DNA from: Ruminococcaceae bacterium UBA945 | Lineage (GTDB): Bacteria; Bacillota; Clostridia; Oscillospirales; Acutalibacteraceae | NCBI GenBank assembly: GCA_002293315.1 | Contig: DBCZ01000031.1 | Span: 1-9,540, forward strand | Reading direction: 5' to 3' | Length of the DNA stretch: 9,540 nt | In this document: piece by piece, positions 1-6,368 of the stretch | Numbering within the stretch: the stretch's first letter is position 1 | Layout: every line of letters begins with the position of its first letter | The notes under the pieces: generated by a model | What the model was told of the DNA's origin: nothing | The model's input: only the letters and a program-made list of their open reading frames with translations | The model's database searches: none | Translations under genes and position numbers: made by a program

Positions 1-44
1 CAAAGCAAAATGCTCGGCCTTTTAAGGTCGGGCATTTTGTTTTG
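1..44 (+). terminator. Long-stem intrinsic terminator of an upstream operon
   Basis: Positions 1-19 pair with 26-44 around a six-base loop (TTTTAA, 20-25). The 19-bp stem contains only G-T wobbles as imperfections, and the core AAAATGCTCGGCC / GGTCGGGCATTTT is unbroken. A-rich and T-rich ends on the two sides mean it could stop transcription from either direction. The gene it terminates lies before the window. Confidence 0.8.
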
Positions 45-184
45 ATAAAGGACAGGATTTGAAAGAGGGAGCGTATAGATGCCGCAGTGCGGCGTCTGCG
101 ACCGTGCCGTGAACGATATTTTGCCAATAAAGTATCCCTATCTCAACTCCATGCACAATTCGACTTAAGCGCAGAATTGATTAC
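45..184. other. Gene-free stretch with a short hairpin and an inverted repeat
   Basis: No open reading frame with a ribosome binding site was seen on either strand. A compact hairpin lies at 77-97: AGATGCCGC pairs with GCGGCGTCT around a three-base loop, with one wobble. It has no T-tract, so it does not look like a terminator. A six-base inverted repeat, CAATTC (156-161) and GAATTG (174-179), lies just upstream of the regulator promoter and could be an upstream protein-binding site, but it is short enough to be chance. Confidence 0.3.
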
Positions 185-220
185 TTTACTTTATTTTTAA
201 GTTCTGCTATAGTATAAAGG
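185..220 (+). promoter_or_regulatory. Promoter of the Crp/Fnr-family regulator gene
   Basis: A -35-like TTTACT (185-190) is separated by 17 bases from TATAGT (208-213). The -10 is preceded by TG one base upstream (TGCTATAGT), an extended -10 that compensates for the imperfect -35. The predicted start is near 220, directly upstream of the regulator gene and inside the palindrome at 219-230. Confidence 0.65.
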
Positions 221-230
221 TCAACTGACC
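219..230. promoter_or_regulatory. Palindromic operator GGTCA-AC-TGACC over the regulator's start site
   Basis: A perfect five-base inverted repeat with a two-base spacer covers about -1 to +11 of the predicted start of the regulator gene. The same palindrome, differing only in the spacer, recurs at 944-955 in front of the next operon. Occupancy here would block transcription, so negative autoregulation is inferred. That the neighbouring Crp/Fnr protein is the binder is inferred from the recurrence and the positions. Confidence 0.6.
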
Positions 231-256
231 CAAAATCGCGATTGGAAGTGGTTACA

Positions 257-886
257 GTGCATTATATAGACCTGATGAATGATAGTGTAAAGGAAAAACT
301 AATTAGAAAAACCTTTAAGAAAAATAACACAATCTTGTACGCAGAAGAAGAGAATGGTTGCGTCTATTTTCTGGTAGAAGGACTTGCAGAAGCATATGTA
401 TTAACACCACAAGGTTCGTTTTCTTTCATACATATATATAAAGCAGGCAGTTTTTTTGGGGAGATAGAGCAATTTTACGAGGGCAGAAAGCCAGTGGAAA
501 TCACTGCTCTAACGGATTGTGCCGTAGATGTTTTATATAAAGATGATTTTTTAGACTGGTTACGCAGCGATTTTGAAGCCGTGAAATTCCTTATGAGTGA
601 AATCGCATATAAGCTGGTTACCAATGCGGAACTTATTGAAGAGGTACTGCAATTATCAGTAAAAGAACGTTTACTCAGATGCATTGCAGCACATCATTAC
701 AGAGGCAATTTGGATAAGCTGTCAAAAGAACAAATGACGAAGGAGGCAAATGCACCTATGAGAAGTATTAATAGGGCTATAGCAGAATGTTCTGAGCAGG
801 GCATTATATCTTACAAGAACAAAAAACTCACTATTTCGGATACAAGGGCGGTAAATGTACATTTGCCGCATTATATGAAAGATTAA
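257..886 (+). CDS. Crp/Fnr-family transcriptional regulator
   Basis: This cytoplasmic DNA-binding regulator has 209 residues from the chosen start, normal for the family. The N-terminal two-thirds is a cyclic-nucleotide-binding-like beta barrel, with GSFFGEIEQF at about 64-73 matching the GxxFGE element of Crp. A dimerisation helix follows, then a C-terminal winged HTH (about 154-195, recognition segment APMRSINRAI). No N-terminal cysteine cluster like that of Fnr is present; the cysteines are scattered (about 35, 88, 142, 178), so the effector is unknown. GTG at 257 is preferred because GGAAGTG lies six bases upstream; TTG at 242 and ATG at 275 lack a good RBS. Paired palindromes at 219-230 and 944-955 suggest it represses itself and activates the downstream operon. 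It resembles the YeiL-like branch, but no gene name is assigned. Confidence 0.88.
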   Translation: MHYIDLMNDSVKEKLIRKTFKKNNTILYAEEENGCVYFLVEGLAEAYVLTPQGSFSFIHIYKAGSFFGEIEQFYEGRKPVEITALTDCAVDVLYKDDFLDWLRSDFEAVKFLMSEIAYKLVTNAELIEEVLQLSVKERLLRCIAAHHYRGNLDKLSKEQMTKEANAPMRSINRAIAECSEQGIISYKNKKLTISDTRAVNVHLPHYMKD

Positions 887-906
887 AAGCATTACAAGCG
901 CGGTTT

Positions 907-943
907 GCACGGACACCAACAGGTATCCGTGCTATTTCATTTT
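907..943 (+). terminator. Intrinsic terminator after the regulator gene
   Basis: GCACGGA (907-913) pairs with TCCGTGC (926-932). After one C-A mismatch the inner ACC pairs with GGT around an AACA loop, and the stem is followed by the T-rich tract TATTTCATTTT. It ends immediately before the second palindrome at 944, so the regulator transcript is closed just ahead of the next promoter. Confidence 0.65.
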
Positions 944-955
944 GGTCAAGTGACC
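944..955. promoter_or_regulatory. Palindromic operator GGTCA-AG-TGACC, activator position
   Basis: This inverted repeat has the same five-base arms as the one at 219-230. Its centre at 949.5 lies 41.5 bases upstream of the predicted start at 991, the classic class II position at which Crp/Fnr proteins contact RNA polymerase next to the -35. Activation of the 1011-2448 operon by the adjacent Crp/Fnr protein is inferred. Confidence 0.6.
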
Positions 956-991
956 TATACATATTTCAAGCGGAGCATTACAATAAGAACC
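956..991 (+). promoter_or_regulatory. Promoter of the HisRS-like / GNAT operon
   Basis: TACAAT (979-984) is a five-of-six match to the -10 consensus. It is 17 bases from a weak -35, TATACA (956-961), which directly abuts the palindrome at 944-955. A good -10 with a poor -35 and an adjoining operator is what an activator-dependent promoter looks like. The predicted start near 991 leaves a leader of about 20 bases. Confidence 0.6.
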
Positions 992-1010
992 TATAAGCGA
1001 GGTGTTACCC

Positions 1011-1937
1011 ATGAGTGAAATAGTAGATAGGATTTTGAAGCAAATAGGCGATCAACAAATAATGGAAAAGCTGCTTTCTCTGTCAAAGGCAGATTTGAAC
1101 TCACTGCTTTTAGACCTTTTTGAAAGGCAAACAGATAGATTTACCCCTGCGGATATCCTAAAGGCATATCAATCCAATAGGTTTTCTGCTCACAGTGATT
1201 TTGATCCTGCACAATTTCATTATTTGGAAACTCAGCTATTGATAGCTGCACAGGAGATGGATGTACAAACGATTCTGCTTTCACCATCTGCCCCCCTTGG
1301 CAGTTGCAGTGCCTTTGGTTGCGTAAATCAGTACAATGTGGTCAGTGCATTGCGTGGCACGGAAACGTTGTCAGACCCATCAAATATGCTGGCTGTCATT
1401 ATTGCAGACAAGCTAAGGCGCCGTGTGGAGGGCAACATTCCTCCAGTGCACTATGCGACAACAGCAAGAGCTGTTCGGGCGCAAGCATTTTCAGGCAGAG
1501 GTTCTTTCGCTCATTTCGGTCTTTTCTGCATGGTGTCTTCGGGCAAGGATACAGGATCTTATGACTCTGAGAAGGAAATGCTCCGAAAACACTTACAATT
1601 CTACAAGACATTGCTACAGGAACAGTTTAAGGCAAAGCTGTCAATCGTTCTTCGCAAGAGAAACGGATACAAGGACGGCGATGGATTCTTCCAGAAAATG
1701 TCCGAGGCGGTATACGCAATGTTTCCCGACACACCGCTTTCTTTTGACCATGACGATATAGATAACAAGTATTACCAAGGTGTCAACTTCAAGATTTATA
1801 TGGAAACCGCAGACGAAAAGATTGAAATTGGCGACGGAGGTTTTGTTGATTGGATTCAGCAAATGCTCGGCAGCAGAAAAGAACGTTGCTTAATCAGCGG
1901 CATTGGTTTAGATAGATTACTGCTGTTTGGCAAATGA
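1011..1937 (+). CDS. HisRS/HisZ-like class II aminoacyl-tRNA synthetase paralogue, catalytic core only
   Basis: The 308-residue soluble protein carries marks of the class II synthetase fold. A motif 2-like stretch VRAQ (155-158) is followed by a loop and HFGLF (168-172). YYQGVNFKI (254-262) and IGDGGFVDWIQQMLG (273-287) resemble the YYTG-F and GGGRYD segments of histidyl-tRNA synthetase. Motif 3-like GIGLDRLLLF (297-306) sits at the C-terminus. It is far shorter than HisRS (about 420) and has no room for an anticodon-binding domain. The conserved RGLDYY arginine of HisRS is not seen before the YY pair, as in HisZ-type relatives. Ordinary tRNA charging is therefore unlikely; aminoacyl-adenylate chemistry on another target or a regulatory role is inference. 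ATG 1011 is preferred over GTG 1002 because AGGTG lies six bases before it. A GNAT gene follows after 13 bases, probably cotranscribed. Confidence 0.72.
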   Translation: MSEIVDRILKQIGDQQIMEKLLSLSKADLNSLLLDLFERQTDRFTPADILKAYQSNRFSAHSDFDPAQFHYLETQLLIAAQEMDVQTILLSPSAPLGSCSAFGCVNQYNVVSALRGTETLSDPSNMLAVIIADKLRRRVEGNIPPVHYATTARAVRAQAFSGRGSFAHFGLFCMVSSGKDTGSYDSEKEMLRKHLQFYKTLLQEQFKAKLSIVLRKRNGYKDGDGFFQKMSEAVYAMFPDTPLSFDHDDIDNKYYQGVNFKIYMETADEKIEIGDGGFVDWIQQMLGSRKERCLISGIGLDRLLLFGK

Positions 1938-1950
1938 AAGGAGAAAAATG

Positions 1951-2448
1951 ATGGAGCTCAGAGAATGGTCATATGAATATGCGGGCGAAATAGTCCGATT
2001 TGCCAACAACAAAAAAATTGCAGATAACCTGCGGAACATTTTTCCGTACCCCTATACTGATGAAAATGCTCGTCAGTTCATTGAGTTTTGCATGAATACA
2101 CCGGAGGAGAAAGCAGTAAACCGTGCAATCTTCTATAATGATAAAGTTGTTGGTAGTATCAGCCTCACATTTGGCGAGGATGTTTATGCAAAGAGCGCAG
2201 AAATCGGTTATTGGTTAGCAGAAGAGTATTGGGGTAGAGGAATTGCCGCCGATGCTGTCAGAGAAATGTGTCATATTGCGTTTGAACAATTTGATATGGC
2301 AAGGGTTTATGCAACTGTTTTTTCGTATAACAAAGGTTCCTGCAGAGTTTTAGAAAAGTGCAATTTTTTATTGGAGGGCGTGCTGCGAAAGTCCGTGTTT
2401 AAGAACGGACAACTTTTCGACTCGTATATGTACAGCTTGGTCAAATAA
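1951..2448 (+). CDS. GNAT-family N-acetyltransferase (RimJ/RimL type)
   Basis: The 165-residue single-domain protein fits the RimJ/RimL-like GNAT group, which transfers acetyl from acetyl-CoA to protein N-termini, amino acids or antibiotics. The acetyl-CoA-binding motif A is visible as IGYWLAEEYWGRGIAADAV (85-103), with W94-G95-R96-G97-x-A99 in the pyrophosphate loop. The C-terminal half has the usual FSYNKGSCRVLEKCNF segment (124-139), where the asparagine and C-terminal helix of the fold lie. Two ATGs are adjacent; 1951 is preferred because AGGAG (1939-1943) is seven bases away, against four for 1948. It begins 13 bases after the HisRS-like gene and probably shares its Crp/Fnr-controlled promoter. 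The substrate is unknown; a functional link to the synthetase-like partner is inferred from linkage only. Confidence 0.88.
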   Translation: MELREWSYEYAGEIVRFANNKKIADNLRNIFPYPYTDENARQFIEFCMNTPEEKAVNRAIFYNDKVVGSISLTFGEDVYAKSAEIGYWLAEEYWGRGIAADAVREMCHIAFEQFDMARVYATVFSYNKGSCRVLEKCNFLLEGVLRKSVFKNGQLFDSYMYSLVK

Positions 2449-2458
2449 AAAGTATCGT

Positions 2459-2486
2459 AGGGGGGTGCATCAAAATCCACTCCCCT
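2459..2486 (+). terminator. Hairpin after the GNAT gene, without T-tract
   Basis: AGGGGGGTG (2459-2467) pairs fully with CACTCCCCT (2478-2486), with one G-T wobble, around a ten-base loop. It lies 11 bases past the acetyltransferase stop, where an operon terminator is expected. No T-run follows, so termination would be weak; it may instead protect the 3' end of the mRNA. Confidence 0.4.
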
Positions 2487-2552
2487 TGGAGAAAGCGTGG
2501 GATTGCATCAATAGGGTATTATGCTGATAGCCGGAAATCTCATTGAAGTATG

Positions 2553-2588
2553 TTTACAAATTTGACGCAAAGAGTTATACTTGAATAA
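2553..2588 (+). promoter_or_regulatory. Promoter of the solitary solute-binding lipoprotein gene
   Basis: TTTACA (2553-2558) and TATACT (2576-2581) are each five-of-six matches to sigma-A hexamers and are exactly 17 bases apart. The predicted start near 2588 is about 40 bases before the ATG at 2628. This is the best canonical promoter in the window, so the gene is probably still transcribed despite its frameshift. Confidence 0.65.
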
Positions 2589-2627
2589 ACAGTATATAGA
2601 GCAGTAGAGCGAAAGCGGAGGTAATAA

Positions 2628-3494
2628 ATGAAAAGAGTAATATCATTATCCTTAATTATCATGGCTGTGCTCTTTCTTTTCGGCTGTACTAATGAAGAGC
2701 AGGCTGAAATTTACGATAAGTTCATGGAGGATATTTCAAAGGTCAATGCAAGCAAAAGTACCGATGAAGCCTCTTCCGACATAGCAGATATGAAAAGCGA
2801 GTTGAATCTGTATACCATGAACCCGGACGACCCCATGAGCATATATCCTGGGATTATTGAGCGCTTCAATGAGAAATTTCCTGATGTGAAGGTGAATCTT
2901 GTCGGCCCTACTCTCGAGAGTGATGATAATTACGAGCTTCTCACTGCGGTGACGCTGATGAGCGGTGAGAAAATAGATTTAGTTGACTTATTATTGCTTC
3001 CGAATTTTAAGTATGCAAAAAACGGTATGTTTGCAGATTTGTATCAGTATATGAAGAATGACCCCAAAATTATAATGGAAGAATATTACACAAATATATT
3101 TGAAGCATTTGAGTATAACGGCAGCCTTTATTCAATGCCGTTCTATTTCTATTATCCCGCTTGCCGTTTGAATAATAAAGTTTTGCAAGCACTTGGGGTG
3201 GACGCAAATGAGATTGAGAGCGTTGATTTTAATCAGATATATGAATGGTATAGCTTGGGAAGTGAGCGTGGGATTGCTTCCCCGGATATGATGATTTCAA
3301 AACATGATGTCAATCACTTTTTTGATCTATTTGAATTTTCGGCTTTCCTGGATGAAAGAATAGACAAAGTAAGCTTTGATTCTCCCGAGTTTATCCGTTA
3401 TCTTGAACAGGTGAAAAACTCAAAATTCCCTGAGAGCGAGTCGCCGGGTGTGGGTTGGATAGCAGATTTCAATGAGGCGAACATGGGGAGATGA
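2628..3494 (+). CDS. N-terminal fragment of the split solute-binding lipoprotein
   Basis: As written, translation from ATG 2628 gives 288 residues ending at TGA 3492-3494. A short basic start and hydrophobic stretch lead to the lipobox LFGC with the lipid-modified Cys at 20. An acidic, serine-rich linker follows, then the start of the binding domain (ELNLYTMNPDDP, about 58-69). The segment YAKNGMFADLYQYM and the hinge-like YNGSLYSMPFYFYYPA are typical of family 1 binding proteins. The second lobe is lost, so the fragment would probably not bind substrate properly. Confidence 0.6.
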   Translation: MKRVISLSLIIMAVLFLFGCTNEEQAEIYDKFMEDISKVNASKSTDEASSDIADMKSELNLYTMNPDDPMSIYPGIIERFNEKFPDVKVNLVGPTLESDDNYELLTAVTLMSGEKIDLVDLLLLPNFKYAKNGMFADLYQYMKNDPKIIMEEYYTNIFEAFEYNGSLYSMPFYFYYPACRLNNKVLQALGVDANEIESVDFNQIYEWYSLGSERGIASPDMMISKHDVNHFFDLFEFSAFLDERIDKVSFDSPEFIRYLEQVKNSKFPESESPGVGWIADFNEANMGR

Positions 3495-4005
3495 CGTATT
3501 CTTCCTATATGGGTCATTCTGGGGAAGGAGCGAGGCGAATGTCTATTCAAGAAGCAATAAGAGAGCTACCAAAGCCATACCTATTACCTCTTCAAACGGA
3601 GAAAGGCTATTTCAAAGCTCAGATTACGGCCCTATGGCAATAATAGAAACCTCGCAGAATAAAGAATTGGCATGGGAATTCATCAAAATGCAAATTGAGG
3701 AATTCGAGTTAAGCGATTATGAATTCGACGGTATGGAGCAGGATTTCTTCCACGGAGGCATACCCGTGAACAAAAATAATTCCAGAAAGCTGATGGAGAT
3801 GACATATGGCGACGGGCATGAAGAGGAAATCAAAGCAATTGAAGATTGGACCTCACAGATGAACCGCCACGCCATGATGACTGAGAATAGCGATTTAAGC
3901 TATGCTATTTATCATATTTGCGAAGAATACTACACTGACTTAATCTCCGCGGAAGAATGTGCGAAGAAGGTGCAGGAGAGGGTATATATGTTCTTGAGTG
4001 AATAG
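3472..4005 (+). CDS. C-terminal fragment of the split solute-binding lipoprotein
   Basis: This frame opens at ATG 3472 and encodes 177 residues, but no ribosome binding site precedes that ATG, so independent translation is unlikely. Its first few residues are probably an artefact of reading out of the true frame. From about DDVFFLYGSFWG on it is clearly the second lobe of the binding protein: AIPITSSNGERLFQSSDYGPMAI followed by NKELAWEFIKMQ is the usual segment in which the protein 'freezes out' a C-terminal helical lobe. No signal peptide is present. Confidence 0.5.
   Translation: MRRTWGDDVFFLYGSFWGRSEANVYSRSNKRATKAIPITSSNGERLFQSSDYGPMAIIETSQNKELAWEFIKMQIEEFELSDYEFDGMEQDFFHGGIPVNKNNSRKLMEMTYGDGHEEEIKAIEDWTSQMNRHAMMTENSDLSYAIYHICEEYYTDLISAEECAKKVQERVYMFLSE
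3485..3488 (+). other. G4 run at the frameshift point
   Basis: The upstream frame reads ATG GGG AGA TGA across this run. With three G's it would read ATG GGA GAT GAC and enter the downstream frame directly. One extra G is therefore the most economical cause of the break. A run of four is short for slippage-driven phase variation. Confidence 0.55.
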
Positions 4006-4023
4006 AATAATTCGCATGAAGCG

Positions 4024-4065
4024 AACCCCGCATTCAAAGGCCTGATGGCATAAGAATGCGGGGTT
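4024..4065. terminator. Bidirectional terminator between convergent genes
   Basis: AACCCCGCATTC (4024-4035) pairs perfectly with GAATGCGGGGTT (4054-4065), and the 18-base loop holds a further GCC/GGC mini-stem. It lies 18 bases past the solute-binding gene's stop and two bases past the kinase stop on the other strand, so it likely ends both transcripts. The T-tract is modest (TTTCT) on the plus strand and weaker on the minus. Confidence 0.75.
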
Positions 4066-4067
4066 TC

Positions 4068-5549
4068 TCATAATGTAAGCGTAAAGCGTGTGCCGCCGGA
4101 GAGTTCATCGTGAACAGTGATAATGCCGCCGTGCAGCTGTGCCAGCTCTTTTGCCACTGATAATCCAAGCCCGAAGTGGTTTTTATCGGAGCGGCTTTTG
4201 TCGGTGCGATAAAAACGGTCGAAAATCCGCGTTTTCTCCTTCTCAGAGATACCATTTCCCTCGTCGATAACTGACAAATGAAGCTTCTTATTTTTCCGCT
4301 TCGCTTCGAGATATACCGTGCTGCCTTCGGGAGAATACTCCATCGCATTGTCAAGAAGCACGGAGAGTATCTGAAGGATACGGTCGCGGTCACCGATGAA
4401 CTCTCCCAGCGCAGTTTCAGGCAACTCAAGTTTCAGCTTTCGCTTTTTCTCCTTGGCAATGGATTCATATTGCTCATGAGTTTCGATGAGTAATGTGTCA
4501 ACATCAAAGCCGTTTTTCTCAATGCCCCATTTTTTTGAATCACTGCCGGCGAGAATGAGGAGGTCACTGATGAGCCGCCCCATGCGGTCTGCTTCACGTA
4601 AGGCGCAGTCGGTATATTTCTCCGCCTGCGCTTTTGTGTCTGAAATACCCGCCGCGCAAAGGCTGGCGCGGAGAGTGGTAAGCGGGCTGCGCAGCTCATG
4701 GCTGGCGGCGGCGACGAATTCCGTCTGGCGCCGAAGACCTTCCTCTGTTGGCTTCACTACGAGCTTAGTCAGAAACCAGTTACCGACGGTCAGCAGAGCA
4801 ATGCCCAAAAGTGCCAAAGCGATGTAACCAAGGAGAATCAGAAAGATATTATACGATTCAGATGTCAGCTCCTCAATAACCATCAATTGATAGCTAACAG
4901 CCGGTTCTGTCTGAGTGTTCATTATTTCTATCGAATTTACGCGGTAATCGATACCGTCATATTGAAAGGCGGGATAACTCTGTCCCTCGTCGGAATAATG
5001 ATATATTGTGCTCACGCCATCAGGAGCTTTTTCAGCGCTGCTGTCGGGATTAACTTCGCTGATTTTCACATTGCTTTCTATATAATCATATTTATCTTTT
5101 TGAGAAGATTCCGTAGCGTCAACTTCAAGGACTATGCGTTTCTCATCAGGTGAGGTGCTTGGAAAAAAGCCTGACAGTGCCGATGAGTAAGAAGCAACGC
5201 TGTAAGATACGCCGCGTTCAGTAACGGCTTTCTCTGCAAGACTGATAATGGCTTCACTCTCCGCAGTTAGAGGTGGAGAGGCTTCCTGCGTTTTGCCGTC
5301 TTTTTTCAATGAGATTATATATTTTTTTTCTTTTCTCAAGGCTTCCGAGATTTTCATGCTCTGAGTTTCGTCATCAGAAGTATAGAGGCTGACAATCATG
5401 TAGCCGCTGTCAGCCTCAAAACGTTCCAATGAGCTTAAACGAAGCTGATTTATTGAATAAAGCAGCGAAATGAGTAAAACAGCTATGAGAATACAGCCGG
5501 TTATAGCCGTAAGAATTATGGTAAGTCTTCTGCGAAGGCGGTTAATCAT
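4068..5549 (-). CDS. Two-TM sensor histidine kinase
   Basis: This 493-residue membrane kinase autophosphorylates in response to an external signal and passes phosphate to the adjacent response regulator. TM1 spans about 9-32, an extracytoplasmic sensor region of about 200 residues follows (33-233), and TM2 spans about 235-260. The H-box FVAAASHELRSPLTTLR puts the phospho-acceptor at His284. In the catalytic domain the N-box is LLDNAMEYSPEG (Asn401), the G1 box DEGNGIS (429-435), the F-box IFDRFYRTDKS (442-452) and the G2 box HFGLGLS (458-464), all intact. A HAMP domain is not obvious between TM2 and the H-box. The sensor region matches no fold I recognise. Its ATG overlaps the regulator's TGA by four bases (ATGA), implying translational coupling. 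The signal is unknown; the divergent sugar-type importer suggests a nutrient. Confidence 0.93.
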   Translation of the reverse strand: MINRLRRRLTIILTAITGCILIAVLLISLLYSINQLRLSSLERFEADSGYMIVSLYTSDDETQSMKISEALRKEKKYIISLKKDGKTQEASPPLTAESEAIISLAEKAVTERGVSYSVASYSSALSGFFPSTSPDEKRIVLEVDATESSQKDKYDYIESNVKISEVNPDSSAEKAPDGVSTIYHYSDEGQSYPAFQYDGIDYRVNSIEIMNTQTEPAVSYQLMVIEELTSESYNIFLILLGYIALALLGIALLTVGNWFLTKLVVKPTEEGLRRQTEFVAAASHELRSPLTTLRASLCAAGISDTKAQAEKYTDCALREADRMGRLISDLLILAGSDSKKWGIEKNGFDVDTLLIETHEQYESIAKEKKRKLKLELPETALGEFIGDRDRILQILSVLLDNAMEYSPEGSTVYLEAKRKNKKLHLSVIDEGNGISEKEKTRIFDRFYRTDKSRSDKNHFGLGLSVAKELAQLHGGIITVHDELSGGTRFTLTL

Positions 5550-6223
5550 GTTTCTTCCTCCAATCGGTAGCCTACGCCGCGCACGGTGCGAATGCGCATG
5601 GTCGAGCTCACCGCGTCAAGACGCCGACGGATAAAATGCACGTAGGTGTCTAGTATAGATTCCTCCACTTCGGTGTCAATTCCCCATGCGTGTGAGAACA
5701 GCTGGCTTCGCGAGACAGTGCCGCCTTCATTCTTAATCAGTAAATTAAGTATGTCGGCCTCTTTTTTAGACAGAGTGCAGCGACCCTTATTTCCCTCAAG
5801 ATAAAGCGCCGAAAAATCCAGGAGAAGATCGCAGTAACGTAGTTCACTGCGCTTGGTAATCTGCGCAGGGCGGCGCGTTAAGGCACGGACACGCGCAAGC
5901 AGTTCGCGCATATCAAAGGGTTTTGTGAGGTAATCGTCTGCGCCGGAATCAAGCCCCTCCACGCGATTACCTATATCTCCCAGCGCTGTGAGCATGAGCA
6001 CCGGGGTTAAAAGCCCCTTTTTCCGCGCATGATTCAAAAGGCTGATTCCGTCTATCTTTGGCAGAAGCCTGTCAAGCAAAATGAGGTCATAGCTGCCTTC
6101 AAGCATATAATAGAGGCCCTCGTCGCCGTCATACGCTGCGTCTACCTCATAACCCTCCTTGCAGAGCTGCAGCTTTGTGGCGCTGCACAAATCCTTGTCG
6201 TCCTCCACCATCAATAATCGCAT
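5546..6223 (-). CDS. OmpR/PhoB-family response regulator
   Basis: This 225-residue two-domain regulator is full length. The receiver domain (about 1-115) has the acidic pocket E7-D8-D9, the phospho-acceptor Asp51 in LILLDRLLP, the switch Thr79 and the conserved Lys101 in LTKPF. The C-terminal winged HTH (about 128-223) carries the usual LSKKEADILNLLIKNEGG start and the recognition region ending IRTVRGVGYRL. A perfect AGGAGG lies six bases before ATG 6223. It is first in a two-gene operon with the kinase. Its likely targets are its own operon and the divergent importer, because the repeat-rich region 6306-6447 lies between them. OmpR-family proteins bind direct repeats about 11 bases apart, and a candidate pair (ACCTT at 6403 and 6414) is present there. 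Confidence 0.94.
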   Translation of the reverse strand: MRLLMVEDDKDLCSATKLQLCKEGYEVDAAYDGDEGLYYMLEGSYDLILLDRLLPKIDGISLLNHARKKGLLTPVLMLTALGDIGNRVEGLDSGADDYLTKPFDMRELLARVRALTRRPAQITKRSELRYCDLLLDFSALYLEGNKGRCTLSKKEADILNLLIKNEGGTVSRSQLFSHAWGIDTEVEESILDTYVHFIRRRLDAVSSTMRIRTVRGVGYRLEEET

Positions 6224-6305
6224 ATATTTCCTCCTAAATACAGTAAGTCAAGTTGTATCCATTCATTAAATACAGTTTGGCACTGCATTATTATCCTTTT
6301 CTGAT

Positions 6306-6317
6306 GTTCATCTGAAC
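6306..6317. promoter_or_regulatory. Palindrome GTTCA-TC-TGAAC upstream of the response regulator
   Basis: This perfect five-base inverted repeat with a two-base spacer differs from the GGTCA-N2-TGACC operators by one base per arm. On the minus strand it lies about where the -35 would be for a -10-like GATAAT (6290-6295), so a bound protein could control the two-component operon. Its binder is unknown. Confidence 0.3.
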
Positions 6318-6368
6318 TTTTTGTGACAAAGGCATGATTTTTCACTTCGCGCCGAATCGATAATCAGC

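Larger units (their letters stand above)
2628..4005 (+). pseudogene. Frameshifted ABC-importer solute-binding lipoprotein (whole locus)
   Basis: Two overlapping reading frames together make one family 1-type extracellular solute-binding protein. The upstream frame gives the lipoprotein signal and first lobe (2628-3494); the downstream frame, offset by one base, gives the second lobe (to 4005). Removing one G from the GGGG run at 3485-3488 joins them as NEANMG-DDVFFLYGSFWG, giving 458 residues, normal for this family. GGAGGT lies five bases before ATG 2628. Such proteins sit on the outer membrane face and deliver sugars or other solutes to ABC permeases. No permease or ATPase gene is adjacent, and a terminator follows at once, so it is a solitary gene. 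A real inactivating mutation, a reversible G-tract variant and a sequencing error are all possible. Confidence 0.72.

Noticed and set aside
242..256. TTG at 242 as the start of the Crp/Fnr regulator
   Set aside because: No ribosome binding site precedes it, whereas GTG 257 has GGAAGTG six bases upstream. The extra five residues add nothing recognisable.
1304..1761. Alternative plus-strand frames inside the HisRS-like gene
   Set aside because: They are Cys/Arg-rich out-of-frame translations; the motif-bearing frame runs continuously from 1011 to 1937.
3472..3500. Programmed translational frameshift in the solute-binding lipoprotein gene
   Set aside because: No slippery heptamer, internal SD-like stimulator or downstream structure was evident, and binding proteins are not known to use recoding. 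A one-base insertion is simpler.
4698..5153. Plus-strand open frame of about 151 residues inside the kinase gene
   Set aside because: It lies wholly antisense to a kinase with all catalytic boxes intact, has no convincing ribosome binding site and encodes no recognisable domain.
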